From Stichopus chloronotus (Eukaryota > Echinodermata > Holothuroidea > Aspidochirotida > Stichopodidae): a stretch of DNA of 64,000 nt. The first letter of the stretch is position 1; each line of letters starts with the position of its first letter. The notes under the pieces are model-generated. The model did no database searches. It was not told the DNA's origin and was given only the letters and a program-made list of their open reading frames with translations. The stretch spans positions 7,886,050 to 7,950,049 of the forward strand of contig CM037833.1 of the NCBI GenBank assembly GCA_021234535.1, read 5' to 3'. A program made the translations under genes and the position numbers. Of this stretch, positions 11,574 to 24,125 are shown in pieces.

Positions 11574-11767
11574 AAAATAAGAACTCCATAAATTTTATGT
11601 AAAAGCAATGTAAGCAGTATTTGTAAATTCTGCATAATTTTGATAAATTTTACTACATTTTAGTAAAATTATTACATCATAATGTAAAATTTATATTAAT
11701 TGTGTGTAAAATTTTACCAAAAAGTTATGGAGTTCTTATTTTACTTTACGTTTTTGTGAGTGTGCCA
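11574..11767. mobile_element. AT-rich TIR element, copy 1
   Basis: AAAATAAGAACTCCATAA at the left is mirrored by TTATGGAGTTCTTATTTT at the right (ending 11742), giving TIRs of about 30 bp around a very AT-rich centre. Homology to a second copy at 56906-57090 (opposite orientation) extends past the right TIR through a cacaaaaacgtaa stretch. Confidence 0.6.
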
Positions 11768-12782
11768 ACCCCCGTTAATGAGATAGAATGGTCTACGTTA
11801 CATTATGCTAAGAGAAGATGAAGTTCTACAATGTATGTAAAACTAAGAAGATAAGCTTAGAGGATGAAAGATTTGTCAAATAGTTAAAGCAGAGACTACG
11901 GTTAGGAAATCTGACATGTAAAGTTAGTCATATGAAATTAAATATAGAAAGAAAAAAGTAATTGTACAGATTTTCTCCTATTTATTATTTTTGTGGGTGC
12001 TTTATGTTTTTTGATTTAGGCATAGTATCTGATAATAAATGTTAGAAACAAATTGAGAAGTTTAGTGTATTCATTTTTTGATGTACTTAAAATTCTGAAA
12101 AAAATCCAGTTAATTCCTGGTGTGCAGCTTTTAATGAAAACTTGGTAACAACTAACTGATGACAGTTATTCGCAGGGTGGTATCAACAGTTGACATTAAC
12201 ATATATCACCAGGAATATATTGTAAAAGGTAATTTTCGATAGGTTTCATCGAATGACCTTTAACCTCCAACACCGGCAAAGTAAATATGGACAATATCCA
12301 AATTACGTATGCATAAATGTTATTTTTTCAGACATCCTCTCGAGAATCATGTTTCCTAGTGTCTATAACCTTCAAGATGAACAACGCAAGGTTTTTATAA
12401 CTAAGAATTCTGTTTCCTTCCTGGGAAATCGAGTGTTCTTGAAATACTACATATTACAATTTATTGACTTGTACATTTGAAAAGAACCTTTGTGTTTTAG
12501 AAACATTTCTCCATTTACTTAAAGCTGTTGATACCCCACATCATGATGTTTTGCTCAGTAAACGTGATAAATGTAATTTAGACTAAGGACTTACCTTGAT
12601 TCAAGAGTTGTCAAACATCCAATGGATAACTAAATCTTTCGTCAACTTCTCAACTTATTTTTTGCTGTGCATGTACCAAAAGGACGTACTGTGCGTCTTC
12701 ATCTGTTTATTACATGCATAAATGATATATGTGATGCCAGCAAATTTCTTACTGTATGCTAATGATCCCAGTCTTATTTCTT

Positions 12783-12797
12783 CGGGGGGGGGGGGGG
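12783..12797 (+). repeat. Poly-G tract
   Basis: A run of about 13 G directly before the degenerate tandem repeat block. Confidence 0.85.
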
Positions 12798-12814
12798 CAA
12801 ACCGTCGAGGTTAT

Positions 12815-13075
12815 TAACGGACATTGGCCTAACATTGCGTCAACGTGAGACAACCAACCATTGGTCAGTGCACATTGGCTCGTCTATATTCGGCTAATGT
12901 AAAACAACAGTTGACCAGTGTACATTGGACTAACGTTGGGTCAACGTTACGTTACACAGCCAACCACTGGGCAGTTGACATTGATCAAACCTTGGGTCAA
13001 TGTAGGTTAGCCAGCGGTTGGCTGTTGAACGTTAGATCATCATAGGGCAACCAACCGTTGTGTTTGGGTAGTTCG
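12815..13075. repeat. Degenerate palindromic tandem repeat, block 1
   Basis: Repeated variants of ACATTGGACTAACGTTGGGT and AACCAACCGTTGG at roughly 40-55 bp spacing (12831, 12871, 12923, 12978). Many units contain short palindromes such as AACGTTGGGTCAACGTT. Not coding. Confidence 0.65.
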
Positions 13076-13204
13076 TCACTAATCTAAATTGGAAGGAATA
13101 TACATCTGAGGTTAGCAAAAGGGTATTATCAATCGCCTAAAGACCTGACGACGGAGGGATACTGTTTTCAATGTTGATTGTAGGAAATAAACCTAAAACT
13201 ATGC

Positions 13205-13410
13205 AGTATTGTACCAACGTTACACAACCAGCTATTGGGCAATGCAAAGTGTGCTAACGTTGGACCAATGCAGGATAGCGAACAGATGGTCATTGTACAT
13301 TGGATCAACGAAGAAAACACACTGACCGTTGATTAGTTCTCCACTATCAAACGCTGACCAAGCGTTCCAGAGCAACCGTTGGGAAACGTAGTTTGACCAA
13401 TGTTGGAATA
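13205..13410. repeat. Degenerate palindromic tandem repeat, block 2
   Basis: The same unit family as 12815-13075 (AACGTTGGACCAATG, ACATTGGATCAACG, CAACCGTTGGGAAACGT), separated from block 1 by about 130 bp of other sequence. Confidence 0.6.
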
Positions 13411-13789
13411 TCCTCACAAAGGAATATCCTTGGCTTTAAGTTTATCCTTAGTTTCATTTGCTAAGTGCTTCTGGGTGTCCACGTCCCGGACTCACTTTAG
13501 CCCCCTCCCTCCTCCCCCCTAAATACACAAACCAGCTCTCTATCGCCCAAAGATTCCTTGCCTGCCATCGGCGAAAAATAAAAAATGATTTCGAAATGAT
13601 GAAAACATATGGAAGTGATTAACCACGTATCAAAAATAACACGACTGGAGTCAGCGATATGAAACTTACTTGATTGGGAGTGTTGACTTGTTTTTTGGAT
13701 TCAATGATGATCGTAACCGTTGTAATCATGCACATGTATGTGCGTAGTTATGTCTGTTAATGAGGCCTACGTTAAAACTACACGACATC

Positions 13790-14166
13790 TTAAAGAGGCT
13801 CATTGAGTTGTTTTGTGAAATTCACTCAATTTTTCTAAACCGGTCAAGTTTCCTTCACATACTAATGACAAACAGTCAAACTAAAAGGATCCCAAAGTTT
13901 TACATACGTTGGAACATTAATGAGTGAGTAACCAACGATTAAATTTGGTTTTTGAAACTTTGTGACCAGACATTTTCACATTACTACATTCACATGCACA
14001 CAATCAGAGCAAATAACGGCCAAAAATTCGAAAAAAATTGACAGTTTTCATATAACTATTGGATGTGAAACTTGATTAATTATGCTAATTGTGAGTATTG
14101 TCGTGTGTTTGTATACTTCAAAATCACCGCTATCTTTACTGATATCAACTCAATGAGCCCCTTTAA
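13790..14166. mobile_element. TTAA-type MITE, AGAGGCTCATTGAG family
   Basis: TTAA at 13790-13793 and 14163-14166 flank near-perfect inverted ends: AGAGGCTCATTGAGTTG at the left and AGGGGCTCATTGAGTTG as reverse complement of the right. No coding capacity. A second, partial copy lies at 32604-32775. Confidence 0.75.
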
Positions 14167-14739
14167 GAAGGGAACTGTTACAGATGTCATAATTGCTATA
14201 TCAGGTTGAAACTGTCAATCCCATCCAAAGGCTTTGAATTTAGCACAAATATCAACTTAACATGGGGAAGTCTAAAATGTGCTGCAAACTAATCTTACTG
14301 GGTCGCACAACCGATCTTGCTTAAACAAGCCAATGAAAATGTAGCACTATAGGGCCTAACGCATCTTAGTCCATTTCTTCAACTATGGAAACAACAAATT
14401 ATTAGCAAGAGACCCGATCGGAGAACTCAGCAGCGGAGAGAATGCAATAAATCACAGTGGATGTTTCTCAGTACAAAACACAATACTGTCCATAACTGTC
14501 CAAGACCGTATTATAAGCATTGTTTTTTTTTTTTCAAAACAGGAAGTCAAGTTTTCACAGATTTACGCTGTTATGATGAGTATTAACAACTTTCAGCACC
14601 AGTTTGGTCATTGTATAGTGTAGGCAACTTTGCATAGAACTACTGCGGTATTGAAAAATATCTTAGAAAAAAAACATAGAAGTAAAAAGGCTATGTTTCA
14701 GTTTCTTCAGACTGACACCATCACTTTTAAATACAAGAC

Positions 14740-15540
14740 ACCCGTTGATTGGTGGGGATCAAAGGTCATTTGGGGTCAACGAAGACGAAATAGTGAAAAC
14801 CTTGTAAACACGTAATCTCAAAAATTAAGGAAAACTTGGACAGATCTCATATTTGGTATATATGTGTAGCTTATTCAGTAAAAGGACCTTACTGGTTTTG
14901 GTAAACCTCAAAGGTCATTTGGAGCCAACATGGTAAAGTGTAAACCCAATATCACAACATGTCAGAATCCGCCCTTTAGTTCCACTGTCATTACTTCGAA
15001 GTCACCAATTTTCCAAAAAATCTTTCGGACCAATAATTTCCAGTCAAATCCGTACTGCCTCCTCTGTGAACCAAGATTTTCTCAGAGAAAAAAAGAAATA
15101 GTTTCGTTTTTAATGAAATTCATGAAATAATACTAAGGTAGTGTTCGCTGAATCATAATTTAGCTTTTGATTTTTTTTTCAATTTGATGCAGAATTCATG
15201 ACAATAAGCTATTTCAAGTAACGAGATCTTTGAAAAATTGGTTGTTTCCTACCGAATAGCAATGGAAAGGAATGTGGTGGGCGGTATGATGAAATTTCCC
15301 ACCAAGTCCAACCGTAACCGTGATACAAATGTCCATCGAAAAATGACATATTTGTCTAATATAATTACCATCTTCAGTGCAACACCACTATTGCTTTTAT
15401 TTGAGTTCAAAGGTCACCTGGGCATCAACAGTGGCAACACGTGAAAACCTTGTTCACAAATATTACAAAAAGACAATCTTATCCTGACCTCATACTTGAT
15501 ATGTAGGTGTATAGCGTAAAATATATTGACCACAACAGCC
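14740..15540. repeat. Degenerate repeat units (CAAAGGTCATTTGGGGTCAA type)
   Basis: Diverged copies start near 14757, 14909 and 15407 with AAAGGTCAtttGGgGtCAAC and continue with GTGAAAACCTTGTnAACAC and ATACTTGATATGTAGGTGTA. It looks like a decayed tandem or dispersed repeat with units over 100 bp. No coding support. Confidence 0.5.
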
Positions 15541-15699
15541 CATGATATTTGCAAAAAGCGCTTGTAGACAACAAGAATCAAATTATACAAAAAAAAATAT
15601 GCATATGTCCATTTAAGACAGGAAACTCTTGAGTATTTCTCTTTTTGTGGTTGTGCATGCTGAGGCGTGATGCCTATCACTTATGTCTCTAGATGCCAG

Positions 15700-16247
15700 T
15701 ATGTATGTAGTAGTTGTTACATCCCAATCACTGAAACGATTAATTAATATATATTCCAAAAACCAAGCTTGTTAGCCATACTCGATTTACGTAATAAGTC
15801 AGATTAAAAAAATCTAACAATAACATTGCCCATTACGATTTGTCATACTTTTTTTTCGGCTGAGTGAAAGTTAATGTAAACCAAAGAAGAACATCAAATC
15901 ACAAAAAGAAGGACGCCGCAAATATTTAATAATTCATAATGGCCACTTTGTGAAGTGATGAAAGATTTTAGCATTATTTGACTTGTATTTTCTAATCATA
16001 CAATTACATGCAATCTGGAGTTTTATTAGTTTTTTTTTTTTCGTGAAATTTTTTTTGAATGGCACACTGAAAATATACGAAAGGAAACCATTAATATTTA
16101 TCATATAAATTTATTGGTGGCGCCGTGTAACATCTACCGTATCTACATATTTTCACTGCTGAGCTTGCTATTTGGCTTAAAACAAAGTAGCACGCATCTT
16201 TGTCATAATACATTGGAACGATATCATGACAGGAAGAACATAGTAGC
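15700..16247. other. Region upstream of copy B, promoter not identified
   Basis: AT-rich, with poly-T runs near 16030. I see no convincing TATA or initiator element. An in-frame TGA lies a few codons upstream of the proposed ATG. Confidence 0.4.
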
Positions 16248-16590
16248 ATGGCTCACCTTCATCATTGTGAGGGATTGATAGTTCTACTTACATGGAATTG
16301 TTACCTATGTATCGCGAGTAACATAACCCTTATTACTGTAAACCGATATGACAAAGTGAATCTGAAATGTCCTATTGGAGTAAATTTGTCAGACGATAAG
16401 CTCAGGTGGCGGCATAATGGGGTTTTCATATTTACAGGAACTCGGCCAATCACTCCTACAAACCTTACTTATTTAGAGGGAGATTACTCTTTATCTATAC
16501 GTAATGTATCTCTCTCCAATGAAGGAAATTATTCCTGTTCCGCCAGCACTTACAACTCAGGCAGTATTACATATCAGCTCACTGTAAAGG
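16248..16590 (+). CDS. Copy B exon 1: signal peptide and V-like Ig domain
   Basis: 343 nt ending at donor gtaagt, phase 1. The start is the first ATG after an in-frame TGA; residues 10-23 are hydrophobic. NLKC (Cys41), LRWRHNG (Trp54) and LSNEGNYSCSAS (Cys97) give the Ig disulphide and core Trp, with NxS/T sites around. Signal and Ig domain in one exon is unusual for this receptor class. Confidence 0.8.
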
Positions 16591-17618
16591 GTAAGTGTTT
16601 TCCTTTCTTCACTTTGGTTCACTTCATTTTAGATTTTGCATGAATTGGATTGGTATTAAATCAAACGTGCTTCAATTGTTTCGGAAATATCTTCGAAGAT
16701 TCAGCTGCTCTATAGTCATAAGAAATAAAGTTATAATAACTGTACCTTAAGCTCATTATGTGACAAGGCTCTGTTATTCAGTATTAAATAAGAGAACATA
16801 ATTTACACATTATTTTTTTTTTTTTTAGTTTTAAGAGGTCGTAATGCCTTACGGACTCTCAGTCATTAGCTGTTAAGGGAAGAGGTATCTCCCCTATTAG
16901 AAGGTATAAAAATTAACTGGGCTTTACTTCTACAGTTTATCTTGCTTCAATTTTGAATATTTAAATTTACTCCTTGAGACAATGCGACAGACTAGACCGG
17001 GAATATTTAATGTAAGTCCATCATTACAAGTCCATCCAAGGAACAAAATGCTTGTGTTGGGATCTCTTCAGTTTCGTTATTAAAGGAAAAATGCATGACA
17101 TTGTGTAGTTAATTCTTACCATACGTTTCCATTATTTCATATTCCATTGCTTTTCACATTCCTTAAACTTTAAAGTTAACATAATGATGAGCAAATCGTA
17201 GAAAAAGGAAAAAAAAGTCGTAAAACTATAAAGTTAAAGAAATGGTTGAACTTACTTCTACTCAATTTATTTTTAATCTTATTTTAATAAATTTGTTCAT
17301 ATCAAAATATTTAAAGAAAATCCATTTATTTCAGAAAGGTGACCATGACCAACGTGTTCGATCGAAAGCAGTCTATGTTCACCATTTGGTTGTTAAAAGT
17401 GCTTACACACGTTTTTTTAAGCAGTCTACTTTATTTTAAAATTAACCTAAACTTTCTTTTTATTGCTCTTCTTTGACGTTGTTTGTTTGGTTTTTTCTCT
17501 TGTTTTGAGTGAACGTATATACTGTGTAATTGCAAAGCTCCGAATCATTGGAACTGAATAAACTATTGACGGAAGCATTTTACTTAACCATTTTGTTATG
17601 TTTGTAACACATTACAAG

Positions 17619-17939
17619 TTTTGGCGAGACTGGAGCTTCTGGTAGACAACAGCAAAACCTTGAAGGATGTTTCTGTCGAAGAAGGTCTTAACATCAACAT
17701 AACCTGCAAGGCAACGGATTCAAGAGAAAGGGTTTCATTGGCGATTGCAGTGAACAATGTCACATTTACGTCATCGGATTTGCGGACAGCTTCCTATTTC
17801 ACACACGCAACCCAAACATTTAATACTATAGTTGAGATGTCTTATGAACCACAGTCTTTGACAGGAATCATCATTTGTATTTGTCATGGAGATAGTTGTC
17901 CCGAGAAGCAGCAAATTCAACGTCTCTTTTATGTCTATG
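17619..17939 (+). CDS. Copy B exon 2: second Ig-like domain
   Basis: 321 nt, phase 1 to 1, acceptor ttacaag and donor gttggt. SVEEGLNINITCKATDSRER and GIIICICHGDSC carry the Cys pair of a C2-type Ig fold. There are several N-glycosylation sequons. Confidence 0.75.
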
Positions 17940-19258
17940 GTTGGTGAAAATGGTTACCTTTACATCTTTTGAACAACATGTCCAACAGACCAATGCAAAC
18001 TTGATATATTAGCATCGTTTTAAATCATACCATTAGCATTGAGCGCTTCGAAGTCACTGACGATATCTAGTTTCAAATGGCAAACTACAGTTAATATTTA
18101 ATGTGGAATCTCTTGCAACATACAAGTTGGATTTCGGGAGATGAACCACCAGACAAGTTCATAGGGTGGTTGCCTCAATTTAAAGTGATTGCGTGTGTAC
18201 TTAAAACCATAAGGATAAGATTATGTTTGATCTTAACTTTTTCTTCATACTTAAATGTACATGCGCGGTTGTGCATGGACGGACTACGTCTTTTAATGAA
18301 GGAAAATGACAGTAACTTCTTTGAAAAGTAACGGGGTTGGTATGAAAACAGTAAAAAACAGAAATCATATTTGAAAATTAACGGTGCTCACTGTAAGCGC
18401 CTACATAATGAATATGCAACAGTACATGTTTCACTAGTGTGTCAAAAACATACAACTAAAGTCGTGGCTGCTTGGTCGGTATCGGTAATTGTAGCATTTG
18501 TTGAAAGGAAGAACTGCATTTACAAATAACCTTCAAACTGATCACAACATTGTGATTCAGTGTTTCTGAGTTGTTTTGACTAACTGAATATTCAATACTA
18601 GTATACTTCCCACTGGCTTGTTCAAAGAACCACACCGTTGATTTGAATGAAAACTGTCAACCACTACATTATAGTATTCTACACTTTTTGTCATTATGTT
18701 AGATGAATTTGAAATACTATGGCAGAATTAACCTAATGAAACCTATTTGTTTTTCCAGATTGCCTGAATGGCTCGATTAAAAGCCTTACCACAGTTTTGG
18801 AGATAAAATTTCAATGTTTTTGCTTTTTGCCTACTCACGTAATCACTTTAAGACGTAATACTTGATTAATGTATAAACATTTCTGTGCAAGGGTAGAAAA
18901 AATGGGAGTTGCATTGATAACACAGGTATGTAGCATTCCAGCTGTGCACAGCAGAAGTGGTTAAACAACGTTGTCAGTTTTCACTGTTTTTTTTTTAAAC
19001 TGTGCCAAAAAGTCATATTTGCAACATTACACTATCAACTATTGCATATTATACACAGTGTTATGTGACATAAGATAAGAATTTCAAAAAAGAAGATTTT
19101 TTCTGTGAAATGAAAAGAAAATGAAATGGAAAGGATTTATGGAATTATATTTAACATGGGCATAGAAAGTATAGGTAGTTATTGTAAAGGAAATTGTACT
19201 GAAATAGTTCACACAAAAAGAGCTAGTGAATAAACCGTTTGATTTCACTTTGTTTCAG

Positions 19259-19312
19259 CTGATGATGACTCCGGGACAGAATCGTTTCTCGAAAGTGTTA
19301 CACTGAAAGAAG
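19259..19312 (+). CDS. Copy B optional stalk exon, a duplicate of the transmembrane exon start
   Basis: 54 nt, phase 1 to 1, acceptor tttcag and donor gtaacg. ADDDSGTESFLESVTLKE parallels AEDDSGMNSSLRGVLLI of the next exon, and the intron sequence before each is also alike, so this is a tandem exon duplication that lost its transmembrane part. Read-through past the donor meets TAA at 19351-19353, giving a secreted ectodomain. Confidence 0.5.
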
Positions 19313-19499
19313 GTAACGTAACGGGTGCTATATGTGATAGCAATGAAAATTAAAAAGTGATCCTTGGATACAATAAATATTAAAACACAATGAATATTAA
19401 AACACGAGCGTGGGACGTAGTCCTTGTAGAAGTAGTTGTGTGACTATAGCTTATTTGAAGTTGCTAATGAATAAAGCATTTATTTTCACTTTCTTTCAG

Positions 19500-19607
19500 C
19501 TGAAGATGACTCGGGGATGAACTCTTCCCTGAGAGGTGTTTTATTGATAACATCTATTGTAATGGGTGTTTTGATTTCAGCGCTCATCTTATTACACTGT
19601 GTGAAAG
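19500..19607 (+). CDS. Copy B transmembrane exon
   Basis: 108 nt, phase 1 to 1. A short acidic stalk is followed by VLLITSIVMGVLISALILL and HCVK, a single membrane helix with a basic stop-transfer end. This orients Ig domains outside and the kinase-like domain inside. Confidence 0.85.
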
Positions 19608-20002
19608 GTATGAGTCAATACAAGAGTACTGCAGTTACCCTTTAAACGGTTAAGAAGTTTACATGTCATTTATTAAAGGGAAATGACAACGTGAAGAACT
19701 GCTAACGCCATCATGGAGGTGTATCAAATGAATACAAGGAGAATGTTGTGTACAAAGTCCACTTACATGTTTCACAGTAAAGTTTACCCACAGAAACTAA
19801 ATGAATAATGAACTTCACAGTCATTTTGTCACCTCAGTGCAAGATCAAAGTTATTCATATGCCACGGCTTACTGCACTAAGATATATCTCACAGTCCAGT
19901 ACAATACATTATGTCATACTACACTGCAAATCATAGACCTATAATATATGATGCTGCACCGAAGCCTATGTTTTCATTACTCTAATATTCTTTTGCTATC
20001 AG

Positions 20003-20033
20003 GCCTTCCGAGGAGAGGAAAGAACTCTTTTAG
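20003..20033 (+). CDS. Copy B juxtamembrane exon 1
   Basis: 31 nt, phase 1 to 2, acceptor tatcag and donor gtgagt. It reads LPRRGKNSF, basic residues just inside the membrane. Confidence 0.6.
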
Positions 20034-20049
20034 GTGAGTGAATGATTCT

Positions 20050-20400
20050 CATTTTTCATCATCATCATTCTTTTTATTTCTCATCATCATCATGATCATG
20101 TGACTGTGATTATAATTATGATGATGATGATGATGATGATGATGATTGATGATGATTACTATTATCATTAATATTGTTATTATTATGATTATTATTGTTA
20201 TTATTATCACTATCATTATTATCATTATCATTATTATTTTATTATTAGTAGTAGTAGTAGCAGTATTATAATTATTGTTATTATCTTTATTATTATCATC
20301 ATTATTATTGTTATCATTATTATTACTATCATTATTATCACTATCATTATTATTACTGTCATTATTACTTTTGTCAGTTTTTATGTCAGTTTTTGTGTCA
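20050..20400 (+). repeat. Trinucleotide repeat region (ATC/ATT type)
   Basis: Imperfect (ATG/ATC)n and (ATT)n arrays fill most of the intron after 20033, including uninterrupted ATG-type units near 20118-20150. Confidence 0.9.
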
Positions 20401-20561
20401 GCTTTTGTTATTGAGTAGTGAGTTCCTTAATATTGCCTAAATAGTACGTACACCGGTGAAATAATGCAAGATGCCAGCACAATCGTTGGATTATATTGGC
20501 AATATTATCACAAAAAGACGTAACATCTTCATGTTATATGCTCAATTTTCTATTTCAAAAG

Positions 20562-20617
20562 CCTGCAACATAATGAAAACACTGATACAGATGCAGCTAT
20601 TACCCTTGACAATTTTG
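20562..20617 (+). CDS. Copy B juxtamembrane exon 2
   Basis: 56 nt, phase 2 to 1, acceptor tttcaaaag and donor gtaagt. LQHNENTDTDAAITLDNF. The other frames stop or break phase, which supports this reading. Confidence 0.55.
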
Positions 20618-20826
20618 GTAAGTAACTTTCTGCTTACAGATAATTTGTATATAGTGTGCGAACATCAAGTAACTCAATATTGTCCGTGATTTGTAGGATC
20701 CCATTCAAATAGATATTTTAATCATGACACACACTGAGGTTCTGTTGCATGATACAAGTTCAGAGATTCTTGAAAAATTTTATTTCAATAATTATTACAG
20801 CCAGTTGCTTATTTACATTCCTCCAG

Positions 20827-20872
20827 ATAATAATGATCAAGATAGAGTCCATAATGATCAAGATATCTCCAG
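20827..20872 (+). CDS. Copy B juxtamembrane exon 3 with internal repeat
   Basis: 46 nt, phase 1 to 2, acceptor ctccag and donor gtaacg. ATAATGATCAAGATA occurs twice 21 bp apart, giving NNDQDRVHNDQDIS. Copy A (98-122) has one unit, so this is an in-frame 21-nt difference. Confidence 0.6.
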
Positions 20873-21029
20873 GTAACGTCGTGTCTTATTTTGCATGAAG
20901 AAATAAGAGTTGAATATAACATCGAACAGCAAACGTTTCTTTTTGTTACTGTTTTCATTCCAATATGTAACTTACGTTAGACTAACTGTTGTGGGGTTTT
21001 AATTTAGATTTGTTCCTTTGTGATTATAG

Positions 21030-21103
21030 CTTCATCAAGACTAATTCTCGCAACATTAGCCATGGGCTCTATTCATCTCGCATTTTCAAAAATGGGGAAG
21101 ATG
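21030..21103 (+). CDS. Copy B juxtamembrane exon 4
   Basis: 74 nt, phase 2 to 1, acceptor gattatag and donor gtaagt. FIKTNSRNISHGLYSSRIF; matches A 449-522. Confidence 0.75.
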
Positions 21104-21535
21104 GTAAGTAGGAGTTTGCAATGTCATCCTTGAACATATAAATTTTACAACAAAATGAGGATACAAACAAATGAATAGAGTCTTCTTCATTATAATATTT
21201 ATAAAGAAAGTTAAGTAAGACAGTGGTAACCTACAAGCTACTTTTACTGACTGGTATCTGATACACTTAGATAAACTTCACCAACATCTGCATGTGAGTG
21301 AAAGTTACATTTTCTACATTTACAGCAGGATAAACAAAAGCACAAAACATAAATGAGTTCATTGAAAAACAGTTAGATGCAAGTATATAAAAACGTGAGA
21401 CAGATTGTACTTTTTAAGTACAGCTCATCCTCCAAGTAATCTCTTCATTTTCACATCACCTCCGTTTGTAGAAATCAAATGTTTTTGCAATAATTAGTCA
21501 GTAATTTACTTATTATCATATTTTTATCTTGTCAG

Positions 21536-21566
21536 GGACAACTACCGAAGATGGAGTCTTAAAGAA
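21536..21566 (+). CDS. Copy B juxtamembrane exon 5
   Basis: 31 nt, phase 1 to 2, acceptor cttgtcag and donor gtaaaa. TTTEDGVLK. Without splicing, TAA follows at once. Supported by phase continuity only. Confidence 0.45.
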
Positions 21567-21817
21567 GTAAAAGCAGTGAAGCTGAGATTTTGTCTTCATA
21601 TTCGATTACGTTCTTAGCAAAAATATTGACATGAATGTAGCTATGCGAAACATGAAAATGTCATAACAGACAAAAATGTTGTTTGTCATAATAATTACTT
21701 GGACTAGGTTTTGGTAAGAAGTGATATTAAATAGTTTTTATTTGATTCATGAATAAAAGATAAAAGAATGCCATCTTCTCTTTTATGAAATAATTACATA
21801 TTCTTTTTTTTTCCTAG

Positions 21818-21870
21818 TCGCAGTCTTCCTGAAATACCCAAGTACATCTGCGATAACAACGATAAATGTG
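21818..21870 (+). CDS. Copy B juxtamembrane exon 6
   Basis: 53 nt, phase 2 to 1, acceptor ttcctag and donor gtaata. RSLPEIPKYICDNNDKC leads into the kinase-like domain. No counterpart found in A. Confidence 0.55.
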
Positions 21871-22240
21871 GTAATATTTTTTCGCAAATACTGTAACTGT
21901 TAACAGTAGCTCTATTCAATCACAATATTGTTTTTAAATAGGTGTCATCATACAAACATTGTAAATATGAATTATTTTAATTTATTTTATTATTCATTAT
22001 AGAATATATTATACATTATAAGCATACAACGTTATAAATAATACTCTTGTTACTATTTTGTTTAAGTGTGCATGTATAAAGTGAGTATTTTGGTAAATAT
22101 TTGATGCAAGTAGATAACACTGAATGGTACTCAAATGTTGCTTACATCCTAAACTCTTTATTACAATCAATACCTTATCATATCTGTCAGTTTTCTAGAC
22201 TTAAAGCCCATTAACACTCGATTCTTGTACTGTTTTACAG

Positions 22241-22408
22241 AACATTACTATGATATAAGGGAGGGACGCATCCGCAATAGAATGTTTCAACTTAATGACG
22301 TCTGCATACTCACAAAACTAAAGTTTGGTGATATCCACAAACGCTGGACCGGGACAGTTACAATCGATAGCAATTCAAGTAAATGTGTAGTAATAACTAC
22401 TACATCAG
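22241..22408 (+). CDS. Copy B kinase N-lobe exon
   Basis: 168 nt, phase 1 to 1, acceptor ttttacag and donor gtgaga. MFQLNDVCILTKLKFGD, then HKRWTGTVTI and KCVVITTTS. The beta-3 Lys position is Thr and the glycine loop keeps few glycines, so ATP binding is probably lost. Confidence 0.85.
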
Positions 22409-22689
22409 GTGAGACCCTGGAGATTATTCCTTCTCAGCGGAAGATATTACACAAACATATATGTGATTTTTCATATCTGTACTGCGTTGGATGTAGTGCC
22501 TTCATTTTTTTTAATACGTTACTCCTATGCAAATACCAGTGGTGTTATTGTAGGAGTCTTTCTCATCCAAATCATGTAGTTTCTTACTTTGGTTAAAAGA
22601 TGTGGATAAATAATGTGTTTGAAAGGAGTGAATTATCCTTTGGGGAACTAAAAATGTCTGTAATCTATCATCTTTCTTGGCACAAGCAG

Positions 22690-22806
22690 ATAATGTAAAC
22701 AAAAGGTGTGAAAAATTCAATTGGGTCCTTTTCGTGCAACGGCTTTTGGAACTCCCCACGGATGCAGACAATCTCGTCACCACTGAGGGGATATACATGG
22801 ACGGAG
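22690..22806 (+). CDS. Copy B alpha-C exon
   Basis: 117 nt, phase 1 to 1. FVQRLLELPTDADNLVTTEG, closely matching copy A. No clear alpha-C Glu. Confidence 0.8.
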
Positions 22807-23049
22807 GTGTAGTACTAATACTATTCCTTATTTGTAAAATAATTGTTCTGAATGACACTGTTTATTGTTTTTCTAACTTTTAAGTCTCTAAATTTACAGG
22901 TTACTTGAACTTGACTTTCTTTACTTGAAAAGCAGTTAGGAAAATTTCCAAAAGTAAATGCGGGAAAGTCTTAGACAAATTCCCTATAGGTGGTAATAAA
23001 TACAATCATATACCTTTAACACAAAGAAGAGCAATTGCATCGTTTACAC

Positions 23050-23166
<117 letters not shown>

Positions 23167-23312
23167 CACAGCTGGTATGGATTTGCGTAACGTCTATTAA
23201 TAGTTTCACTCCTACGACCAAGAAAGGTTATAGGAATTCGTGGATCAATTCCTTTTGAAACTAACCTGCTCTATCTTGTTCATATGTCTTGTCTCTGCTT
23301 TAATATTATTAG

Positions 23313-23464
23313 GTGAAATTTACATACTACAAGAGCACCTAGCTTGTCAAACTCTGCAGTCGTTAATGGACAATAATTCCGGAGGGACGAAAGTATTTAT
23401 TACGAGAGCAACTAAATATATCATGGGTATTCTGAAGGGGATGGAACTATTACATTCATACGGG
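23313..23464 (+). CDS. Copy B hinge / alpha-E exon
   Basis: 152 nt, phase 1 to 0. GEIYILQEHLACQTLQSLMD then GILKGMELLHSYG. Open, whereas C has a stop here. Confidence 0.85.
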
Positions 23465-24125
23465 GTAATGATGTTAAGTTTCATTTTACTGTTTTCCACA
23501 CCATAATATTAAACGACAAAAATAAGTTAATTTCTTATTTACTTAACTCAGTCAAGGAAGGTTATGCCTGTTGCAGAATAGTTGTCTATACTTTTGAACG
23601 TTGCATTAAATCTCGGGATAAATGGTATTAGGAGCTAGTTTGTTATGATCTAGGTAGAATTTAATCTACAAATTACCGTTTAGTCTAAATATGGAAAGCA
23701 AGTTTTCTTTGCTTCGACACAGGATAAACACAAACTGCTACTTAAATTAAAAAAAAGACCAGCATTTTCCACCATCGTGATTTGTGTACTTTCTGTTCAA
23801 ACGGAAATGAAAGGATCAGTCGTGTTAGGGTGTTTTTGTTTGTGTGTGAAAAAATACAGCCGTTGTGGAGACAAGGGGTAAGATTAGGGACAAGGTTAAA
23901 AAATGTAGTTGTAAGCAATGATACCAGTGATACTTTGATACTTTGTATTAAATTCTTCTCTTTAAATTCTGCAGCTTTAATTGTTTCGGAATAACCTATC
24001 ACCACGTGAGAACTAAGCTGTGTTGATCTGGTTACGTTGTGTATTTATAGATGTAAAATACAAAACGATGCCTTAAATTTCCTTGGTTTTAAAAGTTATG
24101 CTAAAAGCTAGGTATTGGGTCAGAC

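Noticed and set aside
20049..20231. His/Ile-rich minus-strand open frame
   Set aside because: Translation of trinucleotide repeats.
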